A stretch of DNA of 64,000 bases, taken from Gongronella butleri. Its lineage: Eukaryota; Mucoromycota; Mucoromycetes; Mucorales; Cunninghamellaceae. This document shows positions 60,099 through 64,000 of the stretch, piece after piece. Every line of letters starts with the position of its first letter. Within the stretch, counting starts at the first letter, position 1. Made by a program: the position numbers and the translations under genes. Below the pieces are notes generated by a model that did no database searches, was not told the origin of the DNA, and saw nothing but the letters and a program-made list of their open reading frames with translations. The stretch spans positions 124,001-188,000 of the forward strand of contig JAIWZP010000032.1 of the NCBI GenBank assembly GCA_025201375.1. The letters are read 5' to 3'.

Positions 60099-61196
60099 AT
60101 GGGACCCAAGCGCAGCTATATTATCGAGCACTTTGAGGACGGCATGCACGAGTGGTGCGTGCTGGAATACAATCACATGCTGAGCAATGTGGGTGGCGAT
60201 CACCTGTGGTTCTCTGGCCTGTCCGATACCTGCCTGCAGACGATGCCCGAGGAGCTCAAGGCCGCGCACTGCCACCAAGAAGACGTGATGCACCTGCCTG
60301 GCGTCGACCCCAGCAAGGTGTGCTTGCTCGACCCTGCCGGCGAGAAGGAGCTGTCGCCCGAGGACGGCGACCAATTCGAGTATTTCTTGTTTGGCGGCAT
60401 TTTGGGTACAGTAAAATGGATCATTGCAGCCCAAACACACCTCGCTGACCCGCTCTTTTTATTTTTCTATCATGTTTGTTAGGCGACCATCCCCCACGAG
60501 GTAAGAATTGCTAGGCTGCATGTGTGCAATTGGCTTGGGAAAAGTCATGAAATTCACCTTTTCTCCCCCCCTTTCTTTTTTGTTATAGACCGCACCAAGG
60601 AACTGCGCAAGCTGGGTTTTGCGGGCCGTCGCTTGGGCCCCGTTCAGATGACGACTGACACGGCTGTGAATGTGACGCGTCGCGTGGTGGAAGATCGAGG
60701 TACGACGCAAGAGTGAAAATTCGGGTGGAATGGGTTGGAGAGACGCGCTTGAGGGCTGCCCAATGGCCACGAAAGACGCCATGGTGCACGCGAGGTCGAC
60801 TATATCACGTGACGGACGCGCGAGCGTGGCTGAGGCGGCGTGCCTCGTGCATGTTTCTCGGGTTGACAGGGTGCTTGTGGGGCGAAAAGGCGAGGGAATA
60901 GGTTCAATTAGTCGATGAAATACATGCACAAATGCATTAATCACAAAGACAAGGTGACTGACTCTTATTTTATTATTCTAATGCTAGTGCCTTTGGACAA
61001 GATTCCTTACATTGATCACCCTGAGATCTTTTTTAGCAAGCACGAGTCTGTAACGATGCCGTTCCGCTACATTGCCGAGCTCAAGACGATTGTCAAAAAG
61101 TCGACGGGCGAGGAAAAGACGATCAAGAAGCCATTGATGCCGCCTGGCATGCTGGATCTGATCAAAAAGGACAATGAAACGTCGTTTGATTTTTAG
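60099..61196 (+). CDS. SFM1: SPOUT-type protein arginine methyltransferase Sfm1
   Basis: Four exons: 60099-60405, 60483-60500 (18 nt), 60589-60699, 60988-61196 (214 aa; yeast Sfm1 213). Sfm1 methylates an arginine of ribosomal protein uS3 (Rps3) using SAM. The match is clear along its length: YIIEHFEDGMHEWCVLEYN, VCLLDP, FEYFLFGGILGDHPPRDRTK, RRLGPVQMTTDTAVNVTRRV, IPYIDHPEIFF, MPFRYI and PPGMLDLIKKDNETS. The SAM-binding knot spans exons 1-3, and GDHPPR comes from the 18-nt exon. The third intron is 288 nt, far longer than the others here. CCTCAG directly precedes the leader, 18 bases before the ATG, and may be a 5'UTR acceptor. ATTAAA near 61213 may serve as poly(A) signal. Confidence 0.95.
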
Positions 61197-62154
61197 CGCG
61201 TGATGTCAGAGCATTAAAAAAAGCATTTATCCGAAGAATCTGGCGGGCTTGGCAACGGAGAGCGAGCGGGATTATGTGACAGAAGTACCGGCACGTCGGG
61301 TGATGTCATTTTTATTCTTTTTTTTTTTTTTGATCCGGTCCCAAAGTGCACTTCCGTCATTGAGCGCGTTCGTGGCCCGAGGGCCATGATATGTCAATGA
61401 CACAACAAAAATAATATATGCAACTGCCACGTGTAGAGCGATCCACCTCTTGTTCACATGGCAAAAAAAAAAAAAAAATAAGGAGCAGATCGGAGCCACA
61501 CGATTTTATGGCTTTATGAGGGGTGCTTCGTGTCATTTCCCAAAGGTTGGGCTCAATGCTTAGCGGAAGAATTTTTTCCGGCCAGGCCAAGGAAAAACAA
61601 TGTTGCTTTTTCCTCGGGATTTGGGGCAAATGCTTTGCCCCGCCGGCGATGCGTGATTTAGCCGCAGGAAAGGCATTTCCCCTTTTACCAGCCCCCCCCC
61701 ATCCCCCAACTTCCTCTCCTCCCTCCCCACCCCCCAATTCCCCCCAGCCTTCCAACGGACAAGTGAGTGATTTTGGCTCATCTTTGATCCCTGCGGCAAT
61801 CGGCGGTGCCGCCGGTTTGCCGTCAACATCATTCTTTTTCAATTTTTTTTCGCAAAGAGTGAAGAATTACCTATCTAAGGGGGGTGATAGCGTGCTTTTT
61901 GATAGGAATGGGGGTGGAACAGGTCGAGAAATTATTGTGATGCGCTTTGGTGCACGATGACAAAGAACGATGATTTGTTATCATGAAATTTCGGCTCTCA
62001 CGCACGCGCACGCCAAAAGCACGGCAGAGTTCACAACAGGAGGCTATTTCCGGCAAAATAAGGATCCCCTGGTCACCAATCACAGCGCCGGAAGATTCTG
62101 GAACCAACCAAAGTGACGAATGATGTCAACCAGTCAGCCTATGGTGTGCCAATG

Positions 62155-62176
62155 AGCGTGCCCCACTGGGCACGCT
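62155..62176. promoter_or_regulatory. Perfect 9-bp inverted repeat upstream of the kinase TATA box
   Basis: AGCGTGCCC and GGGCACGCT, separated by CACT, lie 53 bp before the TATA box. This is typical of a dimeric factor binding site, but the factor is unknown. Confidence 0.45.
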
Positions 62177-62228
62177 GGGGCGCCCAATTGCGCAATTGAC
62201 TCACCATTGCCTAATATGGGCCCCTGGG

Positions 62229-62236
62229 TATAAATA
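62229..62236 (+). promoter_or_regulatory. TATA box of the kinase gene
   Basis: TATAAATA in a GC-rich setting, followed by a CT-rich stretch. This implies a leader of about 400 nt before the ATG at 62691. Confidence 0.6.
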
Positions 62237-62690
62237 ACGCTAGGGCCCCTCGCTTTTCGTTGCCTCTTCTTCTTGTATCTTCCTTGTTCATACACAACTC
62301 TTGCTTTTTCTTTAAATCCTTTCTTTACCCTTCTGCCTCTTTTTCCCTTTTTGTCATTGATCATTGATTGACCATGTCTTTCTAAGCTTTTGCTTCCCCC
62401 CTCCCTTTTTTTGTTAACATGTTATGAAGATTGAATTGTTTGTTTAACAACAACACCCCCTCTTTACCCAAGAATAGCCCCCTCTTGCTTATCACGGTCG
62501 ACGACCCTCCTCTCATCAGTATGACCCTCTAGTATTGCGCACAATTTATTGCATACAGCTCCAAAGAACACACACACACACACACACAACACACATCCAT
62601 CCACAAACGCATACCAATTTGTTTGAATCCCTATTTTTTTTTGTTCCACACTTTGTCCCAAAAGCTACTCCCCCTATTTTTACGTTCACA

Positions 62691-63896
62691 ATGACTGATT
62701 ATTGGACTGAACTCTCTGAATTGTTGATTGATCAAACCGTGGGTGACTATCAATTCGTCGAAGACCTTGGCCACGGGTCTTATGGCGGCCTTTTCCTTGG
62801 ACAATCGACCAAGGACAAATCGTACGTGGCCATCAAGGTGCTGAACAAGACCGGCTTGAACGAAGATCAGCGCGAGCTGCAGCAGGCGGAGATCGACATT
62901 CAATCGTCTTTGCGCCATCCGTCTCTTTTGGCTCTCCACTCGGTGATGGAAGACGAGACGTACATTTACATGATCATGGAATTGTGCGACCAGGGCGACC
63001 TGTTCGATTATGTGATCCGCGAGCAGCAGCGCCACCCGTACGCGCCCGCCGCCACCGCCAAGGCCATGTTCATGCAGATTCTCGAGGGCGTTGCCGCCAT
63101 GCACCGCCAAGGCGTGTACCACCGCGACATCAAGCTCGAGAACATCCTTCTCAAGACCAGCGATGACAGCGACGATGCCGAATCGATTGTGGCCAAGGTG
63201 GCCGACTTTGGTCTTGCCACTCGCGATCGTTTTTCCATGGAATTCGGCTACGGTTCTGCCTCATACCTTGCGCCCGAGCACTACGACGATGCCAATGACG
63301 ACGACGACGCGATTGTTGCTGCTGATGATGTCAAGCCATACGACACGGCTGCTGCCGACGTGTGGTCGCTCGGTGTGCTGCTCATTGCGCTCATGTTTGG
63401 CCGCAATCCCTGGCAGGAGGCCAACAGCATGGACGCCGCCTTTGCTGAATACAAGCGCAACCCTAGCATGATCAAATCGCACCTGTTCCCCGACATGGCC
63501 ATGGAGCTCGCCACCTTTTTGCAGCGCCACGTGCTCACTGTCGATCCCGCCCAGCGTTTGCCCGTCCAGCAAGTCTTGACGCGCTTCGCAGGCATCCGCC
63601 ACTTGTACGCCGCTTCCGAGAACGCCATGCTGCCTGTCGACATCCCTGCCAAGCCCGAGGCTGCCGCCGATGCCAAGCCCCGCTACGACTCGGCCTTCTT
63701 CTCGGCCGACACTGGTCTTCACGGCATGTCCTGGTCTGACATGGTCGAGGAGGACCAAACCATCGACATCATGGACGTCGACGATGCCGCCTCTAACAGC
63801 ACCCTCAGCAGCGTCTCGGAGCAATCGTCGTACGATGACGAGGACGACACAGACATGTTTGTACATACCGACGAAAAAGAATCGTGGTGGCTGTAA
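62691..63896 (+). CDS. Serine/threonine protein kinase (Ran1/Sks1/Vhs1-like)
   Basis: Single exon, 401 aa, ATG 62691 to TAA. This is a complete kinase domain: glycine loop DLGHGSYGGLFLG, Lys in YVAIKVL, catalytic HRDIKLEN, DFG in KVADFGLATRD, and APE in SYLAPEHY, with an Asp-rich insert before the F helix (DDANDDDDAIVAADD). The usual Val of the glycine loop is Gly-Leu here. The set of motifs recalls fungal Ran1/Pat1, Sks1 and Vhs1 kinases, which act in nutrient and meiotic control; the assignment to that subgroup is tentative. The C-terminal tail is acidic and Ser-rich (SSYDDEDDTDMF). An open frame upstream (from 62535) is CA-repeat leader, so the start was set at the ATG before DYWTELSEL. 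It is the only large intronless enzyme gene here besides the first F-box gene and DP. AATAAA lies at 63942. Confidence 0.92.
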   Translation: MTDYWTELSELLIDQTVGDYQFVEDLGHGSYGGLFLGQSTKDKSYVAIKVLNKTGLNEDQRELQQAEIDIQSSLRHPSLLALHSVMEDETYIYMIMELCDQGDLFDYVIREQQRHPYAPAATAKAMFMQILEGVAAMHRQGVYHRDIKLENILLKTSDDSDDAESIVAKVADFGLATRDRFSMEFGYGSASYLAPEHYDDANDDDDAIVAADDVKPYDTAAADVWSLGVLLIALMFGRNPWQEANSMDAAFAEYKRNPSMIKSHLFPDMAMELATFLQRHVLTVDPAQRLPVQQVLTRFAGIRHLYAASENAMLPVDIPAKPEAAADAKPRYDSAFFSADTGLHGMSWSDMVEEDQTIDIMDVDDAASNSTLSSVSEQSSYDDEDDTDMFVHTDEKESWWL

Positions 63897-63941
63897 TTTT
63901 TGCTTTTTGCTTCCTTTCTTTGCATCTCCCCCCTCTAGAAA

Positions 63942-63947
63942 AATAAA
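63942..63947 (+). terminator. Poly(A) signal AATAAA of the kinase gene
   Basis: AATAAA 46 nt after the stop codon. Confidence 0.6.
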
Positions 63948-64000
63948 ATTATTCTACTTTTTTATTCTACATGAAATTCGCTTGGAAAACTGCATCAAAA

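Larger units (their letters stand above)
61197..62690. other. Kinase gene upstream region
   Basis: About 1.5 kb with no supported gene. It holds C-runs near 61685-61745, the hairpin and TATA box described separately, a CT-rich leader, and an ACAC repeat (62571-62590) before the kinase start. Confidence 0.5.

Noticed and set aside
61523..61960. Plus-strand open frame of 145 codons upstream of the kinase
   Set aside because: It crosses C- and T-runs (poly-Pro, poly-Phe), has no motif, and nearby sequence looks like promoter DNA.

Overview
The window is nuclear DNA of a fungus, most likely an early-diverging lineage such as Mucoromycota. That placement is inferred from gene content and was not tested. 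The fungal signs are a fungal-type PEX11 and homologues of yeast Pps1, Sfm1, Blm10, Sip5 and MPC1, carried in genes with many short introns (mostly 60-100 nt, GT...AG). The early-diverging signs are an SMG1 kinase and a DP (E2F partner) protein, two families missing from the well-studied yeasts. I see no rRNA, tRNA, CRISPR or intact transposon.

Layout, left to right: the 3' end of a glutamine-rich protein (1-779); a TG-repeat spacer; DP on the minus strand (1688-2359); an F-box protein (4068-6203); a 2.1 kb spacer; a secreted flavin amine oxidase (8288-10347); a CBS-PB1 membrane protein (11441-13865); a 1.8 kb AT-rich spacer; TRAPPC2L/Tca17 (15650-16432) converging on MPC1 (16515-17278, minus); PEX11 (17938-18938, minus); Rab2 (19627-20737, minus), divergent from the 11 kb SMG1 gene (21060-32424), which converges on a Sip5/DA2-like RING protein (32954-34093, minus); a poorly resolved interval with one unrecognised candidate gene (about 35372-36580); BLM10/PSME4 (36953-43501); a Pps1-like phosphatase (44220-46612); an HSPA12-like Hsp70 (46878-49105); a second unresolved interval (49.1-51.05 kb); an F-box/UBP-zinc-finger protein (51399-52747, minus); a C2H2 factor (53981-54783); triosephosphate isomerase (56084-57352); an M50B-type membrane peptidase (57907-59032); a spacer with a candidate MITE (59391-59721); Sfm1 methyltransferase (60099-61196); and a Ser/Thr kinase (62691-63896).

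These are mostly single-copy housekeeping genes with no operon-like logic. Three themes recur. Protein turnover appears in BLM10, the RING ligase and two F-box proteins. Organelle and trafficking functions appear in MPC1, PEX11, Rab2 and TRAPPC2L. RNA surveillance appears in SMG1, which sits in a genome with heavy splicing demands.

The most distinctive biology I can see is the splicing architecture. There is a 4-nt microexon in MPC1, 11- and 22-nt exons inside the Rab2 P-loop, and 16-18-nt exons in two other genes. At least three introns have no in-frame stop and a length divisible by three. Many introns have a long A-run just after the GT and a long T-run before the AG. All exon coordinates were read by eye from splice consensus, reading-frame continuity and family conservation. 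No transcript evidence was available.
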